From: JBFKQC01 sp041627895
GTDB taxonomy: Bacteria; Pseudomonadota; Alphaproteobacteria; Rhodobacterales; Rhodobacteraceae
Length of the DNA stretch: 64,000 bases
Direction of reading: 5' to 3'
NCBI GenBank assembly: GCA_041627895.1
Contig: JBFKQC010000002.1
Span: forward strand, 72,158 to 136,157
This document shows, piece after piece, positions 52,784-62,187 of the stretch. How positions within the stretch are numbered: position 1 is the stretch's first letter; each line of letters begins with the position of its first letter. Both the position numbers and the translations under genes were made by a program. The notes below the pieces were generated by a model that was not told the DNA's origin, did not search any database, and saw only the letters and a program-made list of their open reading frames with translations.

Positions 52784-52802
52784 TTGTCAACTTTAATTAC
52801 AA
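52784..52802. promoter_or_regulatory. GntR-type operator C between divergent operons
   Basis: TTGTCAACTTTAATTACAA shares both arms with operator B (TTGTCAA/ATTACAA) and the CTnnA spacer with operator A. It stands midway between the leftward hydroxyacid dehydrogenase gene (start 52728) and the rightward aldehyde dehydrogenase gene (start 52852), so one site may control both. Confidence 0.78.
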
Positions 52803-52851
52803 CTAGTAGAAGGGGGCGACTCTTGCACCTGCCCGAACGGAGCCCTTCCAG

Positions 52852-54330
52852 ATGGATGCCATCGAGCTTGCCCGCACAACCGAAACCCGCCTGACGCGCT
52901 TCTGCAACCTGATCGGAGGGCACCGCGAAGATGCCGATGACGGGCGCACGATCGATGTGGTCTGCCCTTCGGACGGCAAGCCGTTCGCCACGATCCCGCG
53001 CTCGGGTGCCGCCGAAATCGACCGCGCCGTCCGCGCAGCCCGCACTGCGTTCGAAACGACCTGGAGCCGGTTCACCGCCATCGAGCGCGGCCGACTTCTG
53101 GTCAGGATAGCCGAGGCGATTCTGGCCAACGCCGACGAACTCGCCGCCCTGGAATCGCGCGACACCGGCAAGCCGGTGAGCCAGGGTCGCGCCGATATCG
53201 TCGCCACTGCGCGGTACTTCGAGTACTACGGCCACGCGGCCGACAAGCTGCACGGCGAGACGATCCCGTTCCACAACGGCTACACCGTCGCCGTCGTGCG
53301 CGACGCTCACGGAGTGACCGGACACATCGTGCCCTGGAACTACCCCAGCCAGATTTTCGGGCGCTCGGTGGGCGCCTCGCTCGCCTGCGGCAACGCCTGC
53401 GTCGTGAAGCCCGCCGAGGATGCCGGGCTGACGCTGATCCGGATCGCGGAGCTTGCGCTGGAGACCGGCCTGCCAGAGGGCGTACTGAATGTCGTCAGCG
53501 GCTATGGCGCTGAATCCGGCGCGGCGCTGACCGCACATCCCGATATCGACTACATTTCGTTCACCGGCAGCCCCGAAGTTGGCACCCTGGTGCAGAAGGC
53601 CGCCGCCGAGAACCGCATAGGCTGCACGCTTGAGCTGGGCGGCAAGTCGCCGCAGCTTGTGTTCGCCGACGCCGACCTCGACGCCGCCCTGCCCGTTCTC
53701 GTCAAGGCGATCCTGCAAAACGGCGGCCAGACCTGTTCCGCCGGTAGCCGGGTTCTTGTTCAGCGCCCGATCTACGACCGGGTGTCGTCGGCGCTGGCGG
53801 AGCGGTTCACCGCCACCGTCGCCGGTCCGCACGAGCGCGACCTCGACCTCGGCGCCATGGTCACTGCCAAGCAGCAGGCCCGCGTCCGCGCCTTCGTGGC
53901 GGAGGCGCGCGAGGCCGGTGTGCCGGTCCTGGCCGAGGGCCGGGTGGCCGAGGATGCGCCCGAGGGCGGGTTTTACGTCGCCCCTGCCCTGTTCGGCCCG
54001 GTTCCGCGCGATGCGCTGATCGCACGCGAGGAAGTGTTCGGCCCTGTCCTGGCGCTGATGCCGTTCGAGGACGAGGCCGACGCCATCGCCCTGGCCAACG
54101 CCACCGATTACGGCCTTGTCGCCGGGATCTGGACCGGGAACGCCAACCGTTCGATGCGGGTCGCCCGCGCGATGCGCTGCGGGCAGGTCTTCATCAACGG
54201 CTTCGGCGCCGCGGGCGGGATCGAACTGCCCTTCGGCGGCGTCAAGAAATCCGGCCACGGCCGGGAAAAGGGGTTCGAGGCGCTCTACGAGTTCTCCGCT
54301 TCGAAGACCATCGTACTCAACCACGGATAG
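52852..54330 (+). CDS. aldehyde dehydrogenase (NAD(P)-dependent)
   Basis: 492 aa. Rossmann segment 'HIVPWNYPSQIFGRSVG', Glu261 in 'LELGGKSPQ' and catalytic Cys295 in 'NGGQTCSAGSR' are intact. The sequence is of the betaine/4-guanidinobutyraldehyde-like group. In this operon it probably oxidises a sugar-derived or C3 semialdehyde. It is first in a four-gene rightward operon; the next start is 10 bp after its stop. Confidence 0.94.
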   Translation: MDAIELARTTETRLTRFCNLIGGHREDADDGRTIDVVCPSDGKPFATIPRSGAAEIDRAVRAARTAFETTWSRFTAIERGRLLVRIAEAILANADELAALESRDTGKPVSQGRADIVATARYFEYYGHAADKLHGETIPFHNGYTVAVVRDAHGVTGHIVPWNYPSQIFGRSVGASLACGNACVVKPAEDAGLTLIRIAELALETGLPEGVLNVVSGYGAESGAALTAHPDIDYISFTGSPEVGTLVQKAAAENRIGCTLELGGKSPQLVFADADLDAALPVLVKAILQNGGQTCSAGSRVLVQRPIYDRVSSALAERFTATVAGPHERDLDLGAMVTAKQQARVRAFVAEAREAGVPVLAEGRVAEDAPEGGFYVAPALFGPVPRDALIAREEVFGPVLALMPFEDEADAIALANATDYGLVAGIWTGNANRSMRVARAMRCGQVFINGFGAAGGIELPFGGVKKSGHGREKGFEALYEFSASKTIVLNHG

Positions 54331-54339
54331 GGACGCTCC

Positions 54340-55086
54340 ATGCGACTGAAAGACAAGACCGCCGTCGTTACCGGCGGCGCCCAGGGCTTCGGCTATGGCA
54401 TCGCGCAGCGTTTCGTCGAGGAAGGCGCCCGCGTGGCGATCCTGGACCTGAACGCCGGCAAGGCCGAAGAGGCCGCAGCGACCCTCGGTGGCGGCACCCT
54501 GGCCTTCGGCTGCGACGTGACCGACGGCGGCTCGCTGAAATCCGTCGTCGCCGAGGTCATCGAAGCATTCGGACGGATCGACAGCGTGATCAACAACGCC
54601 GGGACCACGCACCGCAACATGCCGATGCTCGATGTCACCGAGGCGGAATACGACCGCGTTTTCGCGGTGAATGTGAAGTCGATCTATCTGATGACCCACG
54701 CGGTGCTGCCGGAGTTCCGCAAGTCTGGCGGCGGGTCAATGGTCAACATCGGCTCGACCGCGGGGATCCGCCCGCGCCCAGGGCTGACCTGGTACAACGC
54801 CTCCAAGGGCGCGGTGAACTTGCTGACCAAGTCCATGGCCGTCGAGCTTGCGCCCGAAGGCATCCGCGTCAACGCCATCGCACCAGTTGCCGGCGAGACA
54901 CCGCTGCTCGCCCAGTTCATGGGCGAGGACACACCCGAGAAACGCGCCGCGTTCCGATCCACGATTCCCCTCGGCCGGCTATCCACCCCTCTCGATATCG
55001 CGAACGCGGCGCTCTACCTGACCTCGGACGAGGCGAGCATGGTCACCGGCGTCGTTCTGGAGGTCGACGGTGGCCGCTGCATCTGA
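54340..55086 (+). CDS. SDR-family oxidoreductase (sugar dehydrogenase-like)
   Basis: 248 aa. Motifs TGGAQGFGYG, 'VINNAGTTHRNMPML', Ser in 'VNIGSTAGIRPR' and YNASK are present. The last 17 bp overlap the SMP-30 lactonase gene, so the two are translationally coupled. This couples a dehydrogenase that makes a lactone to the enzyme that opens it, as in non-phosphorylative sugar oxidation. Substrate unknown. Confidence 0.92.
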   Translation: MRLKDKTAVVTGGAQGFGYGIAQRFVEEGARVAILDLNAGKAEEAAATLGGGTLAFGCDVTDGGSLKSVVAEVIEAFGRIDSVINNAGTTHRNMPMLDVTEAEYDRVFAVNVKSIYLMTHAVLPEFRKSGGGSMVNIGSTAGIRPRPGLTWYNASKGAVNLLTKSMAVELAPEGIRVNAIAPVAGETPLLAQFMGEDTPEKRAAFRSTIPLGRLSTPLDIANAALYLTSDEASMVTGVVLEVDGGRCI

Positions 55087-55954
55087 GACGCGTGACCTGC
55101 GTCGGATCGGAGCGCAGCGCGACATCCTGGGCGAGTGCCCGGTGTGGGATGACCGCGCGGGCGTTCTGTGGTGGGTCGACATCCGCCGTCCCGCGATCCG
55201 CCGCCTAGACCCCTCGTCCGGCTCGGTCGAAAGCTTCGAATTGCCCCAGTTGGTCGGCGCCATCGCCCTGACCGAGGGTCCGCGCCTGCTGGTGGCGATG
55301 GGCCGTCACGTGTCGCTCTGGACACCCGGCAGCGAAATCTTCGAGCCGATTGCCGAACGCCCCGACATCGCCGGCCACCGCTTCAACGACGGACGCGTGG
55401 ACCGGCAGGGCCGGTTCTGGGTCGGCACGATGCACAACGTCACCCGTGCGCCCGAGGGCACGCTTTACCGGCTTGACGGCGACGGCCTGACTCCGGTCGT
55501 TGACCGGATCTGCATCCCCAACGCGCTGGCGTGGAGCCCGGACGGATCGGTGATGTACTTCGCCGACTCGCGAACGCACCGCATCGACGCCTACGACCTC
55601 GATGCGGCCAGCGGCGCGCTGTCGGGCAGGCGATGCCTTGCGGAATCCGTGCCCCCGGCCTTCCCGGACGGCGCCGCCACGGACGCCGAGGGACACCTCT
55701 GGTACGCCGAGTTCAACGGCGGCCGGATCGTCCGGCGCGCGCCCGACGGCCGCATCGCGCAGGTGATCGAAACGCCCGTCGACCGGCCCACCGCCTGCGC
55801 CTTCGGCGGGCCGGACCTGCGGACGCTTTTCGTCACCACCACCTGCCAGAACATGACCGAGGCCGAGCGCGCCGCCGACCCGCTTGCCGGGGCGCTTCTG
55901 GCCATCGAGGTGGACGTGCCCGGCCTGCCCGAGCCGCGCTTCGCCTTGCCCTGA
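55070..55954 (+). CDS. SMP-30/gluconolactonase-family lactonase
   Basis: 294 aa from GTG 55070 inside the SDR gene. The six-bladed propeller family signature is visible: metal ligand Glu22 in 'LGECPVWDDRAGVLWWVDI', 'FNDGRVDRQGRFWVGTM', 'PNALAWSPDGSVMYFADS' and 'DGAATDAEGHLWYAEFNGGRIVR'. It hydrolyses an aldonolactone in the cytoplasm. It is followed 13 bp later by the enolase-superfamily gene, which would dehydrate the resulting acid. Confidence 0.94.
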   Translation: MAAASETRDLRRIGAQRDILGECPVWDDRAGVLWWVDIRRPAIRRLDPSSGSVESFELPQLVGAIALTEGPRLLVAMGRHVSLWTPGSEIFEPIAERPDIAGHRFNDGRVDRQGRFWVGTMHNVTRAPEGTLYRLDGDGLTPVVDRICIPNALAWSPDGSVMYFADSRTHRIDAYDLDAASGALSGRRCLAESVPPAFPDGAATDAEGHLWYAEFNGGRIVRRAPDGRIAQVIETPVDRPTACAFGGPDLRTLFVTTTCQNMTEAERAADPLAGALLAIEVDVPGLPEPRFALP

Positions 55955-55967
55955 AGGGAGCCGAGCC

Positions 55968-57122
55968 GTGATCCAGATTGCCAGGATCGACGCATTTGCG
56001 ATCCGTATCCCCATCGCCGCGCCGATCAAGGTCGCCTTCGGCACCTTCCGCGACCGCCCGATGGTGCTGGTGCGGGTCACCGATACCGAGGGCGCCACCG
56101 GATGGGGCGAGGCGTGGTCGAACTGGCCCGCGGTCGGCGCCGAACATCGCGCGCGGCTTGCCGTCGACCTGGGGCAGGCGCTCATCGGTAGGGAATTCGC
56201 CGATCCGGCCGAGGCGTTCGATCACCTGACCGCCCTGACCGAGGTGCTGGTCCTGCAGACAGGCGAGGTCGGGCCCGTGGCCCAGGCCATCGCCGGCATC
56301 GACATCGCGCTGTGGGACCTGCACGCCCGAAACCAAGGCTTGCCCCTCTGCCGGATGCTCGACGACAGCCCCGCCGCGCGGGCTCCGGTCTACGCCACCG
56401 GCATCAACCCGGACGGACCGGAGGTCTTTGCCGCCGCGCGCAAGGCCGAGGGGCACCGCGCCTTCAAGCTGAAGATCGGCTTCGGCCGCGACCGCGACCT
56501 GCGCAACATCGCCGCCGTCCGCGCCGCCATCGGCAGCGAGGCGACCTTCATGCTCGATGCCAACCAGTCGCTAACCCACGACACGGCGCTCGACATGATC
56601 GCGGCTGCCGCGCCCCACAGCATCACCTGGCTGGAAGAGCCGATGCGCGTCGACACCCCGATCGAGGTCTGGCAGGATCTGCGCGACCGCTCGCCGATCC
56701 CGCTCGCGGGCGGCGAGAACCTCCGCGCCGAGCAGTTTGACGCCTGGATGGCACGCGACCTGCTGGACTTCTACCAGCCCGACATCACCAAGTGGGGCGG
56801 CGTCACCGGCTGCCTGCGGGTGGCGCGCAAGGTGGTCGCGGGCGGCTTGTCCTATTGCCCGCACGTCTTCGGCGGCGGGGTGGCAAACCTCGCTTCCCTG
56901 CATGTGCTCGCGGCGGTGGGCGGCCACGGCTGGCTGGAACTCGACTGTCATCCGAACTCCGGGCGCGAGTTGATCCTGCGGGACTTGCTTCCTGTGACGG
57001 ACGGCGCTGTTCCGGTGCCCGCCGGTCCCGGCCTGGGGTCTTTCGTGGAACTGACAGATTTCGCGCGCCACATCACCTGGGCGTCGGACACGTCCGGTCA
57101 GGACCGGAGGAAGGCCGGATGA
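55968..57122 (+). CDS. enolase-superfamily sugar-acid dehydratase (mandelate racemase group)
   Basis: 384 aa from GTG 55968, with GAAGGGAG upstream. The barrel has Lys167 and Lys169 (FKLKIGF), metal ligands Asp197 (LDANQ), Glu223 or Glu224 (WLEEP) and Glu250 (AGGEN), and His299 in 'YCPHVFGGG'. These are the catalytic residues of the mandelate racemase/acid-sugar dehydratase group. It most likely converts the aldonate made by the SMP-30 enzyme to a 2-keto-3-deoxy acid. The lactone-acid-ketodeoxyacid order of genes supports this; the exact sugar is unknown. Confidence 0.92.
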   Translation: MIQIARIDAFAIRIPIAAPIKVAFGTFRDRPMVLVRVTDTEGATGWGEAWSNWPAVGAEHRARLAVDLGQALIGREFADPAEAFDHLTALTEVLVLQTGEVGPVAQAIAGIDIALWDLHARNQGLPLCRMLDDSPAARAPVYATGINPDGPEVFAAARKAEGHRAFKLKIGFGRDRDLRNIAAVRAAIGSEATFMLDANQSLTHDTALDMIAAAAPHSITWLEEPMRVDTPIEVWQDLRDRSPIPLAGGENLRAEQFDAWMARDLLDFYQPDITKWGGVTGCLRVARKVVAGGLSYCPHVFGGGVANLASLHVLAAVGGHGWLELDCHPNSGRELILRDLLPVTDGAVPVPAGPGLGSFVELTDFARHITWASDTSGQDRRKAG

Positions 57123-57440
57123 AGGTAATCCGCGCCCACGCCCATGGCGGCGCCTGAGGAAAGTCCCTCGCTGGCCCAAGAGCCTCAGGCGACAGGTGAA
57201 AACCGATCGGCAAACCGGATAGATGCCTGGAACGATCAAGTGTCGGCAGAATTGCAAGGCCCGGCACGGCTCACGGTGCAAATTCAGATCGGGACGGAAC
57301 CACGCCCGAAAACCGCGCTGGTCGGGCAGTGAACCGTCGGTCCAAGCGATCACATCGCTCCATTGGGGCGATTTCGCGCCACATTGCGCACCGAACCGAA
57401 GTAAAAAATCCGGAAAAACAGTTACTTACGTAGATTATGC
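57123..57440. other. non-coding stretch between the catabolic operon and tRNA-Leu
   Basis: 318 bp without a convincing gene on either strand. An AT-rich segment near 57400-57440, with short A- and T-runs, may hold the tRNA transcript end. No duplicated tRNA 3' end (attachment-site repeat) was recognised here. Confidence 0.4.
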
Positions 57441-57527
57441 TGGTGCGGTCGAGAAGACTCGAACTTCCACGGGTGTTACCCCACAGCGACCTCAACGCTG
57501 CGCGTCTACCAATTCCGCCACGACCGC
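57441..57527 (-). tRNA. tRNA-Leu (anticodon GAG)
   Basis: 87 nt on the minus strand including an encoded CCA (57441-57443). The acceptor stem GCGGTCG (57527-57521) pairs with CGACCGC (57451-57445). A D-arm with GGTAGACGC, an anticodon stem CAGCG/CGCTG around the loop TTGAGGT (anticodon GAG), a class II variable arm, and the T-arm with GTTCGAGTC are all visible. It decodes CUC and CUU. Confidence 0.96.
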
Positions 57528-57675
57528 ACGCCAGTGACTTGGGTGGCGTGCGTATAGCGCCGCGGGGCACTGGCCTCAAGACCAAATTGACCGCCGGCGC
57601 GGCGCGCCGCATAGTCGGATTCACGCGATTGATGGGAGCCCCCGCCCCGGTATTTCCAAGACGAAAGGATTTTCG

Positions 57676-58671
57676 ATGACCAAGTCCGCCGCCCGCAAGT
57701 TCCCGCTCAAGGACGCCCAGGTTCAGGCGACGCTCGCCGCCATCGCCTATGCCGGCGACACGCTGAACGGGGCCGAGCCGACGCCGGCCGAGTTGCACGC
57801 TGCGATCGGCCACCAGCTTGCCTGCCGGCCGCATTACGCCACCGGGCAGGACTGGCACCTGGTCTGGGGGCCGGTCGAATCCGGACTTTACGACAATCTG
57901 GTCTATGCCGCCTGGAACCCGGGCGACGGCACGCTGGCGATCTCGATCCGCGGCACCACATCGCAGACGCTCAGCCGGTTCGAGGATGTCCCGCGCTATC
58001 AGGCAACGTATCCCGGGCCGAAGGGATCGGCGGCGATGGTCTCGGGCCCGTTCCTGGAAGGGCTGAAGAGCGTGCTGAAGCTGGCCGATCTCTGGCACGG
58101 CAAGACGCTGGCCGCGTTCTATGCGGACTTCGCCAGCCAGGTGACGATCAAACGGGTGATGGTGAACGGCCACAGCCAGGGTGCGGCGCTGGTGCCGATG
58201 ATGATGCTGGCGCTGACGGACGGGCTCGCCGGCGCGCCGAAAGTCGGCCAGACGGTGCAGGGCTTTGCCGTGGCACCCCCGACCTCGGGCAATGCGGCCT
58301 TCGCCGATATCGTCAATGCGCGCTGCGACTGCTGGTTCATCGTCAACCCCAAGGACGTGGTGCCGCTGGGCTATGACGCGATGCTCGACGTGATCGCCAA
58401 GGGCATCCCCGAACAGCTGTCGGGACTGGAATACGAGGCGGTCAAGCTGATCATCGAGGGGCTGAACGACTACGTGCATCCCGGCGCCTGGACGCAGCCC
58501 GCGCAGCGCGCGACGCTCGAGGGCGTCACCATCGTGGGCGAAGGCTTCTTCGCGCAGATCGGCGACCAGCACAATCACAACGCCTATCTGCACAAGCTGG
58601 GCGCGCCGCAGACCGATGTCGGCGATCCGTCGTTCTTCCCGCGCTCGGACCCGCCGGTCATTCATACCTGA
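57676..58671 (+). CDS. lipase class 3-family alpha/beta hydrolase
   Basis: 331 aa, without a clear signal peptide (MTKSAARKFPLKDAQVQAT). The class 3 lipase pattern includes 'NLVYAAWNPGDGTLAISIRGTTS' for the oxyanion region and the nucleophile elbow GHSQG (165-169) with Ser167. The rest of the triad probably involves the Asp in 'VNPKDVVPLGYD' and a C-terminal His in 'HNHNAYL'. Substrate unknown; family members cleave acylglycerols or phospholipids. Appears monocistronic. Confidence 0.85.
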   Translation: MTKSAARKFPLKDAQVQATLAAIAYAGDTLNGAEPTPAELHAAIGHQLACRPHYATGQDWHLVWGPVESGLYDNLVYAAWNPGDGTLAISIRGTTSQTLSRFEDVPRYQATYPGPKGSAAMVSGPFLEGLKSVLKLADLWHGKTLAAFYADFASQVTIKRVMVNGHSQGAALVPMMMLALTDGLAGAPKVGQTVQGFAVAPPTSGNAAFADIVNARCDCWFIVNPKDVVPLGYDAMLDVIAKGIPEQLSGLEYEAVKLIIEGLNDYVHPGAWTQPAQRATLEGVTIVGEGFFAQIGDQHNHNAYLHKLGAPQTDVGDPSFFPRSDPPVIHT

Positions 58672-58713
58672 GGCGGCAGGCCGGGCCGCCGTCGCGGCCC
58701 GGCCGCGCGCGGA

Positions 58714-60339
58714 TCAACGCGATTCCTTCTTCGACGTGTCGCCGATGGTCGGCAGTTTCGCCTTGGCCTCGGTGCCGGCGCCGATCGGGCGCAGGACCGG
58801 CGCGCCGCCGCCCGACATCAGGTCGACCGCGGCCGCGACCGCGGCGGTCCGCTCGGGCCGGAGCGGCGCGAAGACGGCGGGACGGCCTGCGGCCAGCGCG
58901 CCCAGCGCGTCGTCGTACCAGGCCATCGCCAGGTCGGGCCGTTCCGAGGCGCCGAGACCGAGGCTCAGGTGATGCCCCATCAGCTCGCCGTAAGGCGCCT
59001 CGCCCAGCGCCACCAGCAAAAGCCCGGTGCCGATCGCGACGTCCATGTCGTCGAACCGATAGCCGGCGCCGAGGCAGATGCGCGCGGTGGCGGCCAGTTG
59101 CACCGGGTCGATCCCGGCATCGGCGACGAAGCCGCTGACATCGCCCAGCACCTCGCCGCGCGGCTTCAGCGACAGCCCGGCCACGTGACCGGCCAGCGCC
59201 GCGCCGTACTGGCTGCATTGCGCGTCGACCTGGTCCGGGGTCACGCCCGCCAGCCCGGCAACCATCCGCGCACTGTCGGCAATCGCCTGGCCGCGCGCCT
59301 CGCAGAGATGCCCGGTCAGCAGTGACTTGGCGTCATCCGCGGCCGAGGCCATCACCAGCCCCGACGCGCCGGTGCCTGCGCTGGCGCAGGCCTGCGCTAG
59401 CGAAGCCGTCGCACTCGGCAGGTTGAAGAGCGGCAGCGCACCGCCGCCGGACGGCTCGGACGAGGCCATGGTCGTGTCGGTTCCGGGCGCCGCGGTCGCC
59501 GGCGCCTCGGCCGAGGCCATCACCGTATCGTCGCGCACCACGCAGCTTGCGCCCACGCAGTTGAATGTCGCGGGCGTCGGGTCGTGGGCCAAAAGGTCGT
59601 TGCGCGCATATCCGCCCGGCGTCGAGACGAAGACCAGCGTCTTGCACTGCACGCTCGAGCACCAGAAGGATGAACCCGAATAGGACGTGTCGAGGATGTA
59701 GTCGTTGTTGCCGTCGCCATTCAGATCGGCAAGCTGGATGAAGCCCGACCGCTGCAACAGCTGCTCGGGCGTCGGGTCCGAGCTGTTGGCGATCTCGTCG
59801 ACCGCTTCGCTGACCTCGATCGGCAGCCCGGCATAGCCGGCGGTGCGGCGCGGCGTGGCATTGCCCGTCATCAGGTCGCGCTGCGCCGTCAACAGCGCGC
59901 GGGCGCCGTCCGGGTCGGTCGAAACGAGCTGAATCGCGTCCGGGCTGCCCGAGATACCGCGGTTATAAGCGCCGACCAGGATGTCGCGCTCGAACTGGGT
60001 CAGCTGGCCGGTGACCGGAAAGCCCATATGGGCCTGATAGCCCGAAATCGCGGCCCGCGATCTGCGGCCCAGCACGCCGTCGGCGGTGCCGGCCGGGAAG
60101 CCGAAGTAGTTCAGCGCGGTCTGGGTCTCGCGGTTGGCCGCACGGGTCGGGTTCGGCGCGGCCGGGCGCACGACCACGGTCTTGGTCTTGTTCTTGTTGG
60201 CGTTGTTGATCGCGGCGCCGACGATGGCACCGCCGATGATTGCACCCACCAGCCCGTGGGTATCGGCGGCGGCGCGCGAGAGAGGCGCGGCCGCAATGGC
60301 CGCCGCGGCGCCGAGGGCAACGAGATGTTTCGGAAGCAT
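58714..60339 (-). CDS. exported peptidoglycan-binding-domain protein
   Basis: 541 aa from ATG 60339, which has GGAG nine bases upstream; a TTG before it overlaps that site. A signal peptide ends near residue 25. A Gly-rich 'GLVGAIIGGAIVGAAINN' follows, then a peptidoglycan-binding type 1 domain at about 70-125 (QTALNYFGFPAGTADGVLGRRSRAAISGYQ). Farther on is one calcium-loop-like 'LADLNGDGNNDYILD' with Cys pairs (WCSSVQCK, NCVGASCV). The C-terminal about 250 residues are helical and of unknown fold. It probably works at the cell wall. Confidence 0.8.
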   Translation of the reverse strand: MLPKHLVALGAAAAIAAAPLSRAAADTHGLVGAIIGGAIVGAAINNANKNKTKTVVVRPAAPNPTRAANRETQTALNYFGFPAGTADGVLGRRSRAAISGYQAHMGFPVTGQLTQFERDILVGAYNRGISGSPDAIQLVSTDPDGARALLTAQRDLMTGNATPRRTAGYAGLPIEVSEAVDEIANSSDPTPEQLLQRSGFIQLADLNGDGNNDYILDTSYSGSSFWCSSVQCKTLVFVSTPGGYARNDLLAHDPTPATFNCVGASCVVRDDTVMASAEAPATAAPGTDTTMASSEPSGGGALPLFNLPSATASLAQACASAGTGASGLVMASAADDAKSLLTGHLCEARGQAIADSARMVAGLAGVTPDQVDAQCSQYGAALAGHVAGLSLKPRGEVLGDVSGFVADAGIDPVQLAATARICLGAGYRFDDMDVAIGTGLLLVALGEAPYGELMGHHLSLGLGASERPDLAMAWYDDALGALAAGRPAVFAPLRPERTAAVAAAVDLMSGGGAPVLRPIGAGTEAKAKLPTIGDTSKKESR

Positions 60340-60575
60340 GGCAAACTCCAATGATTACCTGCAAAGGCTACGGCTACAGCCTAGCACACTTCCGGTTCGT
60401 TGAAGCCATTCGGGCGGCATTACGCGGGAAAAGTCCGGAATTCCCGACCAATACGCGCGATCGGCGGCACGATCGGCGCCGGGCGCGGCCGCGGTGGCAG
60501 GCGCGGTTGCGCGGCGCGGCGAATCACCGCGGGCAAGGCTGGACTTTGCCGCCGGTTTCCTGAGACAAACGCGCC

Positions 60576-61229
60576 ATGGTGGAATGGGCGATCTCTGACG
60601 GGCTGACAGGCTACGAGGACGCCGTCGCGCGGATGGAGGCGCGGGCGGCGGACATTGCCGCGGGGCGCGCCGACGAACTGATCTGGCTGGTCGAACATCC
60701 GCCGCTATACACCGCCGGCACATCGGCCAGTCCTGCCGACCTGACCGATCCGCACAGGTTCCCTGTCTACGAGACGAAGCGCGGCGGGCAATACACCTAT
60801 CACGGGCCGGGTCAGCGCGTAGTCTACACGATGCTGGATGTGGGCCGGCGCGGGCGCGACGTGCGCCGCTTCGTACAGGATCTCGAGGCCTGGGTGATCG
60901 CTACGCTCGACCGCTTCAACGTCAGGGGCGAGGTGCGCGAGGGCCGCGTCGGCGTCTGGGTGGTGCGGCCCGACCTGGCGCCGAACCCGGACGGCACCCC
61001 GCGCGAGGACAAGATCGCGGCGATCGGCATAAGGCTGCGGAAATGGGTCAGCTTTCACGGCCTGGCGATCAACGTCGAACCGGACCTGAGCCATTTCGAG
61101 GGCATCGTGCCCTGCGGCATCCGCGAGCACGGCGTCACCAGCCTTGTCGATCTCGGGCTGCCGGTGACGATGGCGGACGTTGACGTTGCGCTGCGGCAGA
61201 CCTTCGACGAGGTGTTCGTCGCAGGGTAG
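60576..61229 (+). CDS. lipB: lipoyl(octanoyl) transferase
   Basis: 217 aa. LipB signatures are 'TAGTSASPADL', 'ETKRGGQYTYHGPGQRVVYTMLD', the lysine loop 'EDKIAAIGIRLRKWVSFHGLAINVEPDL' and the catalytic Cys in 'GIVPCGIREHGVTSL'. It transfers octanoyl from acyl-carrier protein to lipoyl domains of 2-oxoacid dehydrogenases and the glycine cleavage system. Housekeeping gene. The ribosome site is weak. Confidence 0.97.
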   Translation: MVEWAISDGLTGYEDAVARMEARAADIAAGRADELIWLVEHPPLYTAGTSASPADLTDPHRFPVYETKRGGQYTYHGPGQRVVYTMLDVGRRGRDVRRFVQDLEAWVIATLDRFNVRGEVREGRVGVWVVRPDLAPNPDGTPREDKIAAIGIRLRKWVSFHGLAINVEPDLSHFEGIVPCGIREHGVTSLVDLGLPVTMADVDVALRQTFDEVFVAG

Positions 61230-61309
61230 CGCCCCGCCTTCGGGCGGGCCGAGGGAAAATGGCCGGCCTCGTCGACCCCTCCGCCGATATGGCCCCCGGC
61301 GAATAGCGA

Positions 61310-61334
61310 AAGGGGCGGACCGGGCCCGCCCCTT
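61310..61334. terminator. terminator-like hairpin between lipB and the DUF481 gene
   Basis: A perfect nine-base stem AAGGGGCGG (61310-61318) / CCGCCCCTT (61326-61334) with a seven-base loop lies between the convergent genes. T-runs on either side are short, so it is probably a weak bidirectional terminator. Confidence 0.65.
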
Positions 61335-61359
61335 GCCAGTTCGTTCTCGAGCCTTGGCG

Positions 61360-62187
61360 TCAGAAACCGACGACCAGCGCCAGGCCGAAGGTGTTGTCGG
61401 TGTTCTTGAAGCCCGGCAACGGGTCAGAGTTGTAGTCGGTCCGCACGCTGGCGCGGGTCGACAGGTTGTTCGTCACCTTAAAGTTGACGCCGAAGTCGTT
61501 GCGCACCAGCGTGTTGAACTCGGACCCCAGCACGTCGGTGTCGTTGGTCAGGTTGATCGTGTCCGTCAGCTTATAGAAGAAGCGCGACGACAGGATGCCG
61601 GCGGCCTCGGTCTGGTCGGGACCGACGGCGGGCTCGATATAGCGCACGCCGGGGCCGCCCTGGACACGCCAGGTCACGGTGTCGGTGTTCACCACCCGAA
61701 CGCCGGGGCCGGCGCCGAAGAACACGTCATGCTCGTTGGTGGCGAAACCGTCGTATTCGTAGCGGCCGACGCCGAAGGCATAGACCGTTTCCGTGAAGTA
61801 GCGGCTGCCTTCGTAGGTGGCAAAGAACTTCTCTTCGTTCTTGACACCGTTCGCTTCGCCGTACTCGCCGGCGAAACCGAAGGTGTGGTTCCACTCGCCA
61901 ACGCCGTAGGTCAGACGGCCGGCCAGCGAAACCTCGCCGGTGTCGGTGTTGCCGGTCGCGGCAGAGGCCTGAAGCGCCAGCGAGCCGTTCCAGCCCTGCG
62001 CCACGCCCAGCGGGCTGAAGCGCTCGGCATCTTCGCCGCGCGCCAGTTCTTCGCGGACGTCAAGCTCGATGTCCTCGATGCGCTCGTTCAGCGCGTCGGT
62101 GCCGATCAGCGTTCCCTGGGCCAGAGCCGGCAGCGCAACGGACAGCGCGAGAGCCGAGATCGACGCGAATTTTGCAATCTTTTTCAT
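61360..62187 (-). CDS. DUF481-family outer-membrane protein (YdiY-like)
   Basis: 275 aa from ATG 62187. A signal peptide ends near residue 23 (LPALAQG). The mature part is a predicted barrel: 'GWNGSLALQASAATGNTDTGEVSLAGRLTYG', 'YFTETVYAFGVGRYEYDGF', 'GAGPGVRVV', ending in Phe (GLALVVGF). DUF481 proteins are outer-membrane barrels, often induced by acid or salt. The role here is not known. The 5' region is AT-richer and probably carries the promoter. Confidence 0.9.
   Translation of the reverse strand: MKKIAKFASISALALSVALPALAQGTLIGTDALNERIEDIELDVREELARGEDAERFSPLGVAQGWNGSLALQASAATGNTDTGEVSLAGRLTYGVGEWNHTFGFAGEYGEANGVKNEEKFFATYEGSRYFTETVYAFGVGRYEYDGFATNEHDVFFGAGPGVRVVNTDTVTWRVQGGPGVRYIEPAVGPDQTEAAGILSSRFFYKLTDTINLTNDTDVLGSEFNTLVRNDFGVNFKVTNNLSTRASVRTDYNSDPLPGFKNTDNTFGLALVVGF

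Noticed and set aside
57123..57440. Phage-type attachment site beside the tRNA
   Set aside because: No second copy of the tRNA 3' end and no integrase could be found, so no att site is reported as a feature.
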